Assembly (NCBI GenBank): GCA_002238565.1
Contig: MPMP01000031.1
Span: 1-53,176, forward strand
Source of the DNA: Albidovulum sp. bin36
Lineage (GTDB): Bacteria > Pseudomonadota > Alphaproteobacteria > Rhodobacterales > Rhodobacteraceae
Direction: 5' to 3'
Length of the DNA stretch: 53,176 nucleotides
The translations under genes were made by a program, and so were the position numbers. The stretch's first letter is position 1, and each line of letters opens with the position of its first letter. The notes under the pieces are model-generated. The model was given only the letters and a program-made list of their open reading frames with translations, searched no databases and had not been told where the DNA came from. This document shows, in pieces, positions 42,102-50,601 of the stretch.

Positions 42102-43133
42102 CTACGCGCCTTGATAGTCGCTCAGGGTAAAGAACAGCGTATCGCCGATGTCGCAAAGCGCGGGGTGCCGCTTGCAGAATACTACGCCGCCGCGACGGAA
42201 ATGGAGCTCTACCGGCTCGTTCCACGGTTCCTTCAAGGACCGCACATAGCCCGCGAACTGCCCATCCTCGACATCGTCGCCCAAATTCACGCGCGGCTCG
42301 AACATGCCGTCGGCCGGCGCGAAGATATAGTTTTCGTCCTGCTGCATCGCCATTAGCCTTACTTCGCGTTCGACCGGAGGCACCTCGAAACTCTCGCGCA
42401 ACGTTCCGAGGCGCCGGAGGCAGCGAAGCATTCCCGCATAGGCGAAATCACGAATCCATGGACGAATCTTGCCGCCGCCGCCGAGTTCGGTTGAAAGATA
42501 GAGGATCCCCTTCGGCGAAGTTTCTCCGGACAGCGTCCGCTTGTGCACGCGGTCGCCGACAATTCCGAGCGGCGCGCCGAACAGCTGCAAGAAGTCCATT
42601 TGGATGCCGTCTTTTTCGGGGTCGTCGCCCATAAGGCGGATCTTGCTGGACGGCCAATGGTCGATCGAAGACCCTGCGGAGTGCAAATCGAATACCGCGT
42701 CGGATTTCGGCACGAGCTCGTTCGTAATGAACCAGGCGATCATTTCGGTGGGCGTTCCGTACTGTTCGCCCGGAAACAGCCTGTTGAGATTGGCTTCGCC
42801 CGTGTAGTCCACCGGAGAGGTGCGCCTTCCGGCGTAGACGGCGGGGGCGTTAGCGCAGGGAAGAAACATGATTCGCCCGGTCAAGTCCGACGGATCAAGC
42901 TTCTGATAAAGTTCCGAGATAACGGAAATGCCCTCGTATTCGTCTCCATGGTTGGCCCCGACCAGCAGCGCCGTCGGCCCGTCGCCGTTCTTGATCGTCA
43001 TGATCGGCACCGGCAGCCATCCGTATGCGGAGCGATGCGAGGAGAACTGTATCCGCAGATAGCCATGCCGCTTTCCGTCCTTGTCGAGGTCGATTTCGCA
43101 GGACGGCGCGAAACTTACTATTGGCGTTGGCAT
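42102..43133 (-). CDS. Zinc-dependent deacylase, DoeB/aspartoacylase-like
   Basis: The 343-residue member of the succinylglutamate desuccinylase/aspartoacylase family has the zinc-site motifs GANHGDEYEG (His and Glu ligands) and FDLHSAG (third ligand), plus PGEQYGTPTEM and the C-terminal beta domain (ENYIFAPADGMFEP). It most resembles DoeB, which deacetylates N-acetyl-diaminobutyrate in ectoine breakdown, but the other doe genes are not seen, so the substrate remains open. It lies 23 bp upstream of the end of the aminotransferase gene on the same strand, so the two are cotranscribed. Confidence 0.75.
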   Translation of the reverse strand: MPTPIVSFAPSCEIDLDKDGKRHGYLRIQFSSHRSAYGWLPVPIMTIKNGDGPTALLVGANHGDEYEGISVISELYQKLDPSDLTGRIMFLPCANAPAVYAGRRTSPVDYTGEANLNRLFPGEQYGTPTEMIAWFITNELVPKSDAVFDLHSAGSSIDHWPSSKIRLMGDDPEKDGIQMDFLQLFGAPLGIVGDRVHKRTLSGETSPKGILYLSTELGGGGKIRPWIRDFAYAGMLRCLRRLGTLRESFEVPPVEREVRLMAMQQDENYIFAPADGMFEPRVNLGDDVEDGQFAGYVRSLKEPWNEPVELHFRRGGVVFCKRHPALCDIGDTLFFTLSDYQGA

Positions 43134-43156
43134 ATTCTAATCTCCCTTGGTTTGAG

Positions 43157-44329
43157 TCAGGCCTTTCGCGCCTCCGCCCGATATGCTCTGCCGAGGCGGC
43201 GTATTCCTTCGCGAATCTCGTCCGGTCCTGGAAAACTGTAGGCGAAGCGAAGATAGCAATCCGGATCGGAACCCGGAAAGCTCATGCCTCCCGGGCTTAC
43301 TTCGACTCCCAGCTCGCAGGCGCGCGACGCGACTTTTTCCGCCGAGACCCCTTCGGGCAGCCTGGCCCAAAGGAAATACCCGCCGCTCGGCGCCCTGACC
43401 CTGGCATCCGGAATCTCCCGGGCGAGCGAAGCGACCATCGCATCCCGGTGAATTCGCATTTGCGACGCAACCGCCTCGATGTGCCTCGCCAACCTGTTGG
43501 AACGCATGAGCTCGGCGACCACCCGCTGCAGGAACGGGCTTGAACCGCCTTCCGATTTTTGCATCGACATGCGCTCCACGACCTCGGCGTGGGCGATGGC
43601 CCAGCCCGTTCGCAGCCCCGGAGACAGGATTTTCGACACCGTTCCCAAAGCAATTACGACTCCGTGCTCGTCCAGAGCCTTGAGCGGCGGAATCGGGTCG
43701 CCTTCGAAGCGAATCCTGCGATAGGGATCATCCTCGCAGATCACGAAGCCGTATCTCCTGGCCATGCCAATGAGCCGCATTCGCCGGTCGAGCGACATTG
43801 TAATTCCCGTAGGGTTGTGGAAATCGGGCACGTCGAACAATAGCTTCGGCATGCGCTCTCCGCAGCTCTCGAGCCTCGCGAGCTCGGCTTCGAGGCATTC
43901 GCAGTCGATTCCCTCGCGATCCTGCGGAATCTCCAGAAATGCCACGCCGTGCGTGCGCATATTGATCAGCGCGGTCATGTACGTCGGTTTCGTAACGATA
44001 ACCCGATCGCCCGGTTCGACAAAGACTCTGCAGGCGAGATCCAATGCATGCTTCGCGCCGTTGGTAACCAGCACGTTCTCGCGCTTGCAGCCTATGCCGT
44101 CGGCAGCGACGTAGCGAACGATTTGATCCCGCAGGTCGTCGAGGCCCATGAGCGGCCCGTACTGCATGGTTTCTTCCGCGCGCCCGGATGCGATTTCAGC
44201 TTCTCGCGCGACATCCGGCAGCAGGGCCGGATATGCCAGACCGCTGTTCAGCACGATCGCGCCGGGAGCGTGGTCGTAGACCGACTTTCCAAGGATTTCC
44301 GCTCGACGGGAATATCGATAGGCCGCCAT
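43157..44329 (-). CDS. Class I PLP aminotransferase (2-aminoadipate/MocR-core type)
   Basis: The 390-residue fold-type I enzyme resembles the catalytic part of MocR-like and 2-aminoadipate aminotransferases, without their N-terminal GntR domain. Landmarks are YGPLMGLDDLRDQIVRY, VTNGAKHALDLACRVF, PDFHNPTGITMSLDRR, CEDDPYRRIRFEG and the PLP Lys in LGTVSKILSPGLRTGW. It may act on the product of the deacylase gene downstream; this is an inference from operon order. The start at 44329 is used because the family's N-terminal residues begin there. Confidence 0.82.
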   Translation of the reverse strand: MAAYRYSRRAEILGKSVYDHAPGAIVLNSGLAYPALLPDVAREAEIASGRAEETMQYGPLMGLDDLRDQIVRYVAADGIGCKRENVLVTNGAKHALDLACRVFVEPGDRVIVTKPTYMTALINMRTHGVAFLEIPQDREGIDCECLEAELARLESCGERMPKLLFDVPDFHNPTGITMSLDRRMRLIGMARRYGFVICEDDPYRRIRFEGDPIPPLKALDEHGVVIALGTVSKILSPGLRTGWAIAHAEVVERMSMQKSEGGSSPFLQRVVAELMRSNRLARHIEAVASQMRIHRDAMVASLAREIPDARVRAPSGGYFLWARLPEGVSAEKVASRACELGVEVSPGGMSFPGSDPDCYLRFAYSFPGPDEIREGIRRLGRAYRAEARKA

Positions 44330-45199
44330 TGCCGCTTTATCCGATTCTCGGCTAGATTACGCGGAGTCGACGACCGAAGAGCGGCGGCCCGGAGGCGCCG
44401 AACGGAGCAGCCGCCGAACAACCGAGTCGCAGGCCGGAAAATCTTGATTCGATTTCCATTAGACGCCTAGTTGCCTTGAGAGGAACAGCAGCCGCTTCGC
44501 AAATTCGGAAACATGCGCGGATAAAGTAATTCCAGTCGGCGGGCTCGCGTGAATTCTCCTCCGCCCGGCCAAGAGTTTCGCGCATATCCGATCCCATTCG
44601 GCGATTGAAATTTTCGATCGCCGACAATAATATATCATTTATTGTTTTGGGTAAAGCAGATCATTGCTCGAAATTTCGGAAGCGCGGAAATTCTAAGAGT
44701 CCGGGATTTCGGAAAAAGCTTTTGCATAGCTGCGGGAAGAGATCGCTAATCCCTGAAATTCTCGGATTGACAATGTCGCCGACCTCGTTTTGGAACGCCG
44801 GACGGGGTGTCGAGATTTCTAGTAAAATTTTCCGCGCTGCTGAGCAAGTCCTCGCCCTGTCGGAGCGCGAAGCATATTCCGTTATTCGTCCTCGAATTGT
44901 GAATGACAGGATCGCGCGAATGTTTCGCCAATGTTCAGTTTTCCTTTGAACGAAAAAAAATGCGGCGATTGGAAAGGAATTTGCGCCTTTCGGCTCGCCG
45001 CTTGCCGAATTTGGCGCTTGTATGCGAAAGTTCAAGCCACTAATCAGGCAACGAACAAATGGTGCGCTGGTGAAACAGGATTTCGGCGCTGGGTTCCAGA
45101 TTGGATTAAACGCGCTCTATTTTATGAACATGGCGTCGGCTCTGTCGAAGCGCGCGCCAGTGATCATTTGAGTTTTTTGATCAATTCAAGGAGAATACC
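44330..45199. other. 0.87 kb without a recognised gene
   Basis: Several frames of 90-125 codons cross this region on both strands but none has motifs I recognise, and they overlap each other. The AT-rich part (44600-45000) is unlike the flanking genes. Near 45150-45175, TGATCA and TTGATCAA flank a T-run shortly before the NMT1-type gene. An AAGGAG ribosome-binding site precedes the start at 45200. Confidence 0.4.
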
Positions 45200-46201
45200 A
45201 TGATCAAAATTTTGTCGAAATCTTCTGGCCTGGCAACCGCTTTGAGCCTTGCGATTGGCTCGGTGGCTGCGGCGGAAGACGATGTCCGGCTTCGGCTTAA
45301 CTGGATGTACTACGGCTCACATGCCGGGTTTGCTCTGGGAAAGGACCGCGGCTACTACGACGATGCGGCCATTGATTTGGACATTCGTTCGGGCAACGGG
45401 TCCAGTTCGGCCCACCGCCTCGTTGCAAACGGCGACAGCGATTTTGCCTACGGATCCTGCGGCGCAATGATAAATCTGGCGTCCCAAGGGGCGGAGATCA
45501 TTTCGGTCGGCGTAATCGACGCAATGGGTTCCGAGGCAATACTTGTACGACCTGACACGGGGATAGAGTCCATCGGCGACTTGAAGGGCAAGAAACTTCT
45601 GACGACCGCCAACGCAGGCGTTAACACGTTCTTTCCGATTGTTTTGGCAAATGCGGGTCTGACCGAAGACGATATCAACCTGACGAACGTTCCGGACGGC
45701 GCACTAGTTTCCAGCTATCTGCAAGGCGCCGGGGATGCCGTAGGAATTTTGGGCGGTATCGACGATAAGCCAGCTGAAATTCGAGCCAATGGCGGGGACG
45801 ATCCGGTGATTTTCCCTTATTCGGACTTTGGAGTCGCCCAAGTAGGCTATTGCCTCTCGACCCGAAAGGACATGGTTGAAAACAATCCGGACCTGGTCCA
45901 GAGGTTCGTTGACGCGACAATAAGGTCGTATTCCGAAACCGAAGCCGATCCCGATGCGGCGGTCAACGCGATTGCGGATATCGTAGGCGGAACGATGGCT
46001 GAGGACGAAGGAAAGATGCAGTCCCGAGCCGTTTTGGATGTAACATTGGGATTGCTGTATTCCGGCGCCAATACCGATCGAGTTTTGGGTCTTAACGTGC
46101 CTACCGATTGGGAGAGCATGGTCAACCTGATGAAGACCTACAATGATCTCGATCCTGATGCCGATCCAGCATCGTTCTACACCAACCAGTTTATCCAATA
46201 G
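45200..46201 (+). CDS. NMT1/THI5-type ABC transporter substrate-binding protein
   Basis: The 333-residue protein starts with a Sec signal peptide (to about VAAAED, residue ~24). Its body resembles the NMT1/THI5/SsuA family: VRLRLNWMYYGSHAGFALGKDRGYYDDA, LRS-type binding-cleft residues SGNGSSSAHRLVANGDSDFA, and GDLKGKKLLTTANAG. Family members bind sulfonates, nitrate, or pyrimidine precursors in the periplasm; the ligand is not clear here. It works with the ATPase and permease downstream. A 277-bp gap containing a strong hairpin separates it from them. Confidence 0.88.
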   Translation: MIKILSKSSGLATALSLAIGSVAAAEDDVRLRLNWMYYGSHAGFALGKDRGYYDDAAIDLDIRSGNGSSSAHRLVANGDSDFAYGSCGAMINLASQGAEIISVGVIDAMGSEAILVRPDTGIESIGDLKGKKLLTTANAGVNTFFPIVLANAGLTEDDINLTNVPDGALVSSYLQGAGDAVGILGGIDDKPAEIRANGGDDPVIFPYSDFGVAQVGYCLSTRKDMVENNPDLVQRFVDATIRSYSETEADPDAAVNAIADIVGGTMAEDEGKMQSRAVLDVTLGLLYSGANTDRVLGLNVPTDWESMVNLMKTYNDLDPDADPASFYTNQFIQ

Positions 46202-46218
46202 TTCTGCTGTACTGGCAA

Positions 46219-46242
46219 GGAGGCCGCGCCAGCGCGGCCTCC
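46219..46242 (+). terminator. Perfect 10-bp hairpin after the binding-protein gene
   Basis: GGAGGCCGCG (46219-46228) and CGCGGCCTCC (46233-46242) form a perfect GC stem with a 4-nt loop, 18 bp after the stop. No T-run follows, so it is likelier an mRNA-stabilising or partially terminating structure that allows more binding protein than ATPase/permease, a common arrangement in ABC operons. Confidence 0.7.
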
Positions 46243-46477
46243 GGCGCCAAGCTGAACCCTCAATGACACGGCTGGAGTATTTTTGGCTTCTAAAGCGCGC
46301 TTCGTCCCGACGTCTGAAATCATTCGGGAATCAGGCGCTTCCCAGTCTGCTTGTTTATGCGGCGAAATTTTTCAGACCGGCATTTCTTGTTCTTCAACCT
46401 GGCCGGCGATTGCCTCCCGCGGCGTCATCAATTCAACGAATCTAGATTTTGCCTCAACTATTTGTGCATAGAATTCA

Positions 46478-47245
46478 ATGAGCCCGGGCATAACATTTTC
46501 CGAAGTCAAGAAAGTCTTTGGCGAAGGTGCGTCATCCGTTCACGCACTTGGGCCTGTCGATTTTCATATTGAAGAGGGAAGTTTCGTTTCGCTTCTCGGA
46601 CCTTCCGGCTGCGGCAAATCGACGTTGATGCTCATGACCGCAGGGCTACTGAAGCAGTCTTCCGGAACAATTTCGATGGGCGGCGGGGAAGTAATCGGCC
46701 CCCGAACCGATATTGGAATTATGTTTCAGGACAACACGCTGGTTCCCTGGCGAACCGTGCGCGGCAATATCGAACTGCAATTGGAATTGCGCGGGCTGTC
46801 AACGCACGAGCGTCGTGACGACATACATCGGCTTCTGCGTTCCGTGCATATGGAGGACTTTGCGGACCGGCACCCCTACGAGCTTTCGGGTGGCATGCAG
46901 CAGCGGGCGGCATTCTGCCAAGCAATGGTTCATGAACCGAAAACCATGCTGCTCGACGAACCGCTCGGCAAACTCGACGCGATGACTCGCGAAGGCATCC
47001 GGAGGGACTTGCAGTCTCTCTGGATGCAGGAAAAGCCGACCGTAATATTTGTAACCCATTCTATTGAAGAGGCAATTCAGCTTTCAAACAGAGTAGTTGT
47101 CATTACGCCTAGACCGGGAATAATCGAGAAAATCATAAATATCGACCTGCCGTTCCCGCGCGACTTCGATGTTAAGAATTCGCCGGAATTCGCAGCTTAC
47201 GTCCGCGAAACCCAAGAGATTTTTAGGAGCTATGGCGTCATTTAA
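46478..47245 (+). CDS. ABC transporter ATP-binding protein (SsuB/TauB type)
   Basis: This 255-residue ATPase has Walker A GPSGCGKST (~40), Q-loop FQDNTLVPW, signature LSGGMQQR, Walker B MLLDEPLGKLD and H-loop FVTHSIEEA. The pattern matches nitrate/sulfonate/taurine-type ATPases. It energises the permease whose start lies inside its last codons (14-bp overlap). The ATG has only a weak ribosome-binding site, and the 270 bp before it show no other gene. Confidence 0.92.
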   Translation: MSPGITFSEVKKVFGEGASSVHALGPVDFHIEEGSFVSLLGPSGCGKSTLMLMTAGLLKQSSGTISMGGGEVIGPRTDIGIMFQDNTLVPWRTVRGNIELQLELRGLSTHERRDDIHRLLRSVHMEDFADRHPYELSGGMQQRAAFCQAMVHEPKTMLLDEPLGKLDAMTREGIRRDLQSLWMQEKPTVIFVTHSIEEAIQLSNRVVVITPRPGIIEKIINIDLPFPRDFDVKNSPEFAAYVRETQEIFRSYGVI

Positions 47246-48035
47246 AGGAAACCGGTTTCTGGCGATGCTTCTCGAGCGGGCGCGGCACTCCTGGATGTTC
47301 GTGGCGTTTTTTATCGGCTTCTTCCTGTTCTGGGAATATTCAATCGTATGGTTCGACATTCCCCGCTACATATTGACGCCTCCGTCCGTAGTAATCGAAA
47401 AAGGCGCCGCCGACCTCGACCGACTGCTGTACTATACGTATGTAACCGGCCTCGAAACGACTTTGGGCTATGCGGTCGCAGTCATTCTGGCGCTGCCATT
47501 GGGCCTGGCAATTGCTTTTTCATCGATTTTGAAACGTACAATCTATCCGTTTATCGTATGCATCGAGATGGTGCCGAAAATTGCTTTCGCGCCTCTATTC
47601 ATTTCCTGGCTGGGCTTCGGGCTTCTGCCGAAAGTGATAATCGTATTCCTCGTCTGCTTTTTTCCGATTGTTCTAAACGCCATCCTAGCCTTCAATTCGC
47701 TTAGCGAAGAGTTGACGATGTTTACGCGTTCCACGGGATCCGGGGTTTGGCGAACATTTTTCAAGGTACGTCTTCCCGCCGCGCTTCCGCAATGTTTTGT
47801 CGGTTTTAAGTACGCCGCGATCAACGCCACGGTCGGCGCGGCGATCGCTGAATTCATCGGGTCGGATGAAGGGCTGGGGTTTTATATTCAGATCGTGACC
47901 GGCAACATGCGTCCGGATCTTGCATTTGCAGGCATCTTTTTTCTGACCCTTTTGGGAATGTGCCTGTTCGGCATGGTCACGCTCGCGGAGCGCCTGCTGA
48001 TCCCGTGGCATATCTCTATCCGCCGCGCCAAATGA
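47232..48035 (+). CDS. ABC transporter permease (SsuC/TauC type)
   Basis: The 267-residue integral membrane protein has six predicted helices and the usual N-terminus (FFIGFFLFWEYSIVWF, then PRYILTPPSVVIEKG). The coupling loop lies around RSTGSGVWRTFFKVRLPAALP, and SDEGLGFYIQ is a family hallmark. The ATG at 47232 has AGGAGC just upstream and overlaps the ATPase end, so the two are translationally coupled. It completes the NMT1/THI5-type importer. Confidence 0.92.
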   Translation: MASFKGNRFLAMLLERARHSWMFVAFFIGFFLFWEYSIVWFDIPRYILTPPSVVIEKGAADLDRLLYYTYVTGLETTLGYAVAVILALPLGLAIAFSSILKRTIYPFIVCIEMVPKIAFAPLFISWLGFGLLPKVIIVFLVCFFPIVLNAILAFNSLSEELTMFTRSTGSGVWRTFFKVRLPAALPQCFVGFKYAAINATVGAAIAEFIGSDEGLGFYIQIVTGNMRPDLAFAGIFFLTLLGMCLFGMVTLAERLLIPWHISIRRAK

Positions 48036-48435
48036 CTATTTCTCGCCGCCGGAATTCCATCGTGTCGGGGACTCGGCGGCTCGGTTTCGCATCGAAGTCC
48101 TGGATTGCCGCGATTCATCGCGAAGCGCAGCCGACGGCGGGCCGCCTCGCGGAGATTCTGAAGGACGTTGGCCTTAGCGGCTCACGCCGTTTCATTTTTC
48201 GTATTCGAATCTAGAACAGTAAATTCGCAGTCGCTGGAATTGTCCTGTTCGCCTGTTTTAAGTTCGACAGGCTCGAATATCTCTGCGCCGGCGAAGGCGG
48301 TGATGGATTCGCTTTCTGCCGCCCATCGGCAAGCGCTCGGAGTCGTCGGCATGAAAGCGTCGCCAACCCGGCAAGGATGGCCTCCAGGACACTATTTTTG
48401 CCCCCATAATCAGGCAACATTCCGTCCTCTCGCGG
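48036..48435. other. 0.4 kb of probable IS-derived sequence
   Basis: Between the permease gene and the IS66 remnant no gene is recognised. The frame leading into the IS66 piece has some plausible residues but no start, consistent with decayed transposase sequence. Confidence 0.35.
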
Positions 48436-48600
48436 AATCCTCGATTTATTGCTTTCAGACTTTATTCGCGTCCCGGATGTCTGTTTCACGAACAATGACG
48501 CAGAAAGGAATTTCCGGACGGCCAAGGTCAAGGTCCGAGTGTCCGGTTGGCTCCGAGCCCAGCTCCGCGCCGATGCCCGGAGCTCGATTTTAGGCGGCCC
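48436..48600 (+). pseudogene. IS66-family transposase C-terminal fragment
   Basis: A short frame encodes LLSDFIRVPDVCFTNNDAER followed by NFRTAKVKVRVSGWLRA, the hallmark FTNN.AER..R..KVK..VSG pattern of the IS66 C-terminus, which carries the last catalytic Glu. The residues before and after it are not transposase-like. It is a small remnant of a ~500-residue protein. Confidence 0.65.
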
Positions 48601-48799
48601 GAGATCAAAGGCGCAGTTCGGGTACAATCCTCCCTTCGCTATCCGTGTCGCGCTTGCCGGCAAGGCCGCCGCTATGATCAAGATGCACATTGCTCGGTGC
48701 GCACCCAATCAGTCGCGAGCGGATTCTCAAGTTCCAAAAATTAAATGTCTCCCTGACTCTTTGTGAAAGGAGATACGGAATTCGAGCTGCTACCAGCCA

Positions 48800-49411
48800 T
48801 CATGAATCCTCACGCTCACCGACGACGGTCGCAACGACCTCCGGCCAGAGTACGCTGAGAGGGAAGGAGATTGCATCGAAGGGCGGTAGCGAGACCGGCG
48901 CATCATCAACAAGAGTTGCAAGCAATACCCACAGGGCATTGCGAAGCTCGAAAGCCTCAAGCGTCTGCGCATCGGGATCCAGAAACCAGAGATGGGCTAC
49001 TTTCTCGCGGGAATAGATTGCACGCTTCTTGCCTTTGTCAAATCCGCGCGTCGACGGCGACAAAACCTCGCAGACCCAATCCGGCGCTTGCGTGAAATAC
49101 TCGCCGTCCATATCCTCGGACAAAGTGTCCCGTCGCCAACCTGCGATATCCGGAACAACGATGTCCTCGCCAAGGTGCAATTCCGGCTCGAATAGAATCG
49201 CCCAGCCGCCGGGGCCGCCCTTTCCGCGGCCGAAAGGCGCGCCGATTTCGATGCCCATGACTGAGCTCGCCCAGGCATGGCGCTTGGCCGGTCTTGGCTG
49301 CATATGCAGCGTGCCGGCGACTACTTCGGCCACTAGGTGGGGCGGAGCGTCCAATACGTCCTGATAGGTTGCCTTCCGAGACGCCCTTGAAATGTGTTGC
49401 GCTCTGCTCAT
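48800..49411 (-). CDS. Uma2-family (DUF820) endonuclease-like protein
   Basis: The 203-residue protein matches Uma2/DUF820, a PD-(D/E)XK-fold family common in cyanobacteria and in IS-rich genomes. Visible motifs are YQDVLDAPPHLVAEVVAG near the start, EPELHLGEDIVVPDIAGWRR with the conserved acidic residues, and VCEVLSPSTRGFDKGKK, in which Glu and Lys belong to the nuclease core. Function of these proteins is poorly known. The ATG at 49411 gives the usual N-terminus; a longer open frame to 49525 has no family residues. It sits between two IS remnants. Confidence 0.82.
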   Translation of the reverse strand: MSRAQHISRASRKATYQDVLDAPPHLVAEVVAGTLHMQPRPAKRHAWASSVMGIEIGAPFGRGKGGPGGWAILFEPELHLGEDIVVPDIAGWRRDTLSEDMDGEYFTQAPDWVCEVLSPSTRGFDKGKKRAIYSREKVAHLWFLDPDAQTLEAFELRNALWVLLATLVDDAPVSLPPFDAISFPLSVLWPEVVATVVGEREDS

Positions 49412-49936
49412 CTCGCTGCCTATCAGCCGACTGCACGAAAGAATAACTGATTGAAAGCAGACTGTCAGCAGTAATCCTAAGTTTGGCGCGGGAAAAAGTT
49501 CTTGAGCCATTTTGCGCAGTGCCATTTTGCTTCGAGGCAGGTGCGATCAGTCAAAGGAAAAATTGCAAAATTAGGAGGTGCCGAGAGTGGTCGGTGTTTT
49601 TCAATATTCCGCTCGAAAGCTCACATGGTCGCGGCATGACCGCTCCGCCCGACATGTAACGAGATGCCCGCTCCGGCAACCGCTGCGGAATCTTTCATCA
49701 TGCTCGGCGGCGGCGGGAGCGTGAACGAATTCTTTTTGGCGCCATCGTGCCCCATATAAAACTGTCCCGACCGACGGCATCGAGCCTCGCCTTGTACCCG
49801 GGCCCGTACCGTGGACGCACAGCAAATAGAGCCGCGCCCTTGCGCCGCAAGGGCGTGCGCCATCCGACCGGAAGTTCCCGCCGCCGCCGAAAGCCCCCCG
49901 GAAAGGAGAAAACCGCCCATTATTGAACAGGATTCG
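49412..49936. other. 0.5 kb upstream of an IS110 fragment
   Basis: This non-coding stretch precedes the IS110 transposase start and may contain the left end of that element. An 8-bp stem with a 3-nt loop, GCCCTTGC/GCAAGGGC, lies at 49836-49854. In IS110 elements the region upstream of the transposase can encode a structured guide (bridge) RNA, so the hairpin could be part of one; this is only a suggestion. Confidence 0.35.
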
Positions 49937-50170
49937 ATGAATCTCATCCACGAACGGGCCGCGGGACTCGACATTCATAAGATGCAGGTCGCGGCCACCG
50001 TCCGGTTGGCTAGGCCAGGCTTTGAGGCTTCGGCGGAGATCCGTACATTCAGTGCCTTGCCGGGAGGGCTTGCCGAAATGGTCGAGTGGCTAAACGGACA
50101 CCGGGTGTCCGCGGCGGTGATGGAGGCGACCGGTGTCTACCGGGAGGCGCCGTCCGACGCAGCGCAATGA
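49937..50170 (+). pseudogene. IS110-family transposase N-terminal fragment
   Basis: The 77 codons match the start of IS110 transposases: AAGLDIHKMQVAATVR, whose Asp begins the RuvC-like DEDD catalytic site, then EIRTFSALPGGLAEMVEWL and VMEATGVYRE. The rest of the ~400-residue protein, including the serine-containing C-terminal domain, is missing. The frame ends in unrelated residues, so the element was cut. Confidence 0.75.
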
Positions 50171-50601
50171 CCATCGGTTAAGGAATCAAGCTATTCGGAT
50201 AAGAAATGCCCCTGTTCCGGGTTGAGGGCCGGAGCCTGACGCCGCCTCCCGGAAATTCTATGCACGAATCCTCGCTGCTTCTCGGCTAGTTGCCCCTTTT
50301 ACACGGCATTTTGAAATACAATCGACATGGGTGAACAGATTTAGGCAGACATTCTGGCACTGGAGAAGGAGAAGGAAGAACTGTTTGGGAAGATCGTCGG
50401 TGCGTAGCGGTGAGAAACTTAATTTTTTGATACAGATTGTGACAAGAACAAACTTCACATTATAATCAATGCAGCTTTCAATATACGCCCTCAAAACATT
50501 TATATTATAGCCAGGCTTGCATAAGGCAGTCAAATGTACTCATATTAAAGGCTATGAACAATATGAGTTTGTTTTACCGCTATATTTAACGAAAGAGGAA
50601 T
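50171..50601. other. AT-rich 0.43 kb upstream of fic
   Basis: From about 50410 to 50600 the DNA is much more AT-rich than the window average, with many TATA-like stretches, and must include the fic promoter. A tiny frame near 50327-50408 (DILALEKEKEELFGKIV after an in-frame stop) looks like a remnant of something coding, but it is not identifiable. A GAAAGAGG ribosome-binding site lies before the fic ATG. Confidence 0.4.

Noticed and set aside
42102..44329. Deacylase plus aminotransferase as a complete ectoine-degradation (doe) operon
   Set aside because: No ectoine hydrolase gene is present and the aminotransferase is class I, not the class III type expected for DoeD.
44352..45035. Overlapping ~90-125-codon frames on both strands
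   Set aside because: They conflict with each other, lack ribosome-binding sites, and show no family motif.
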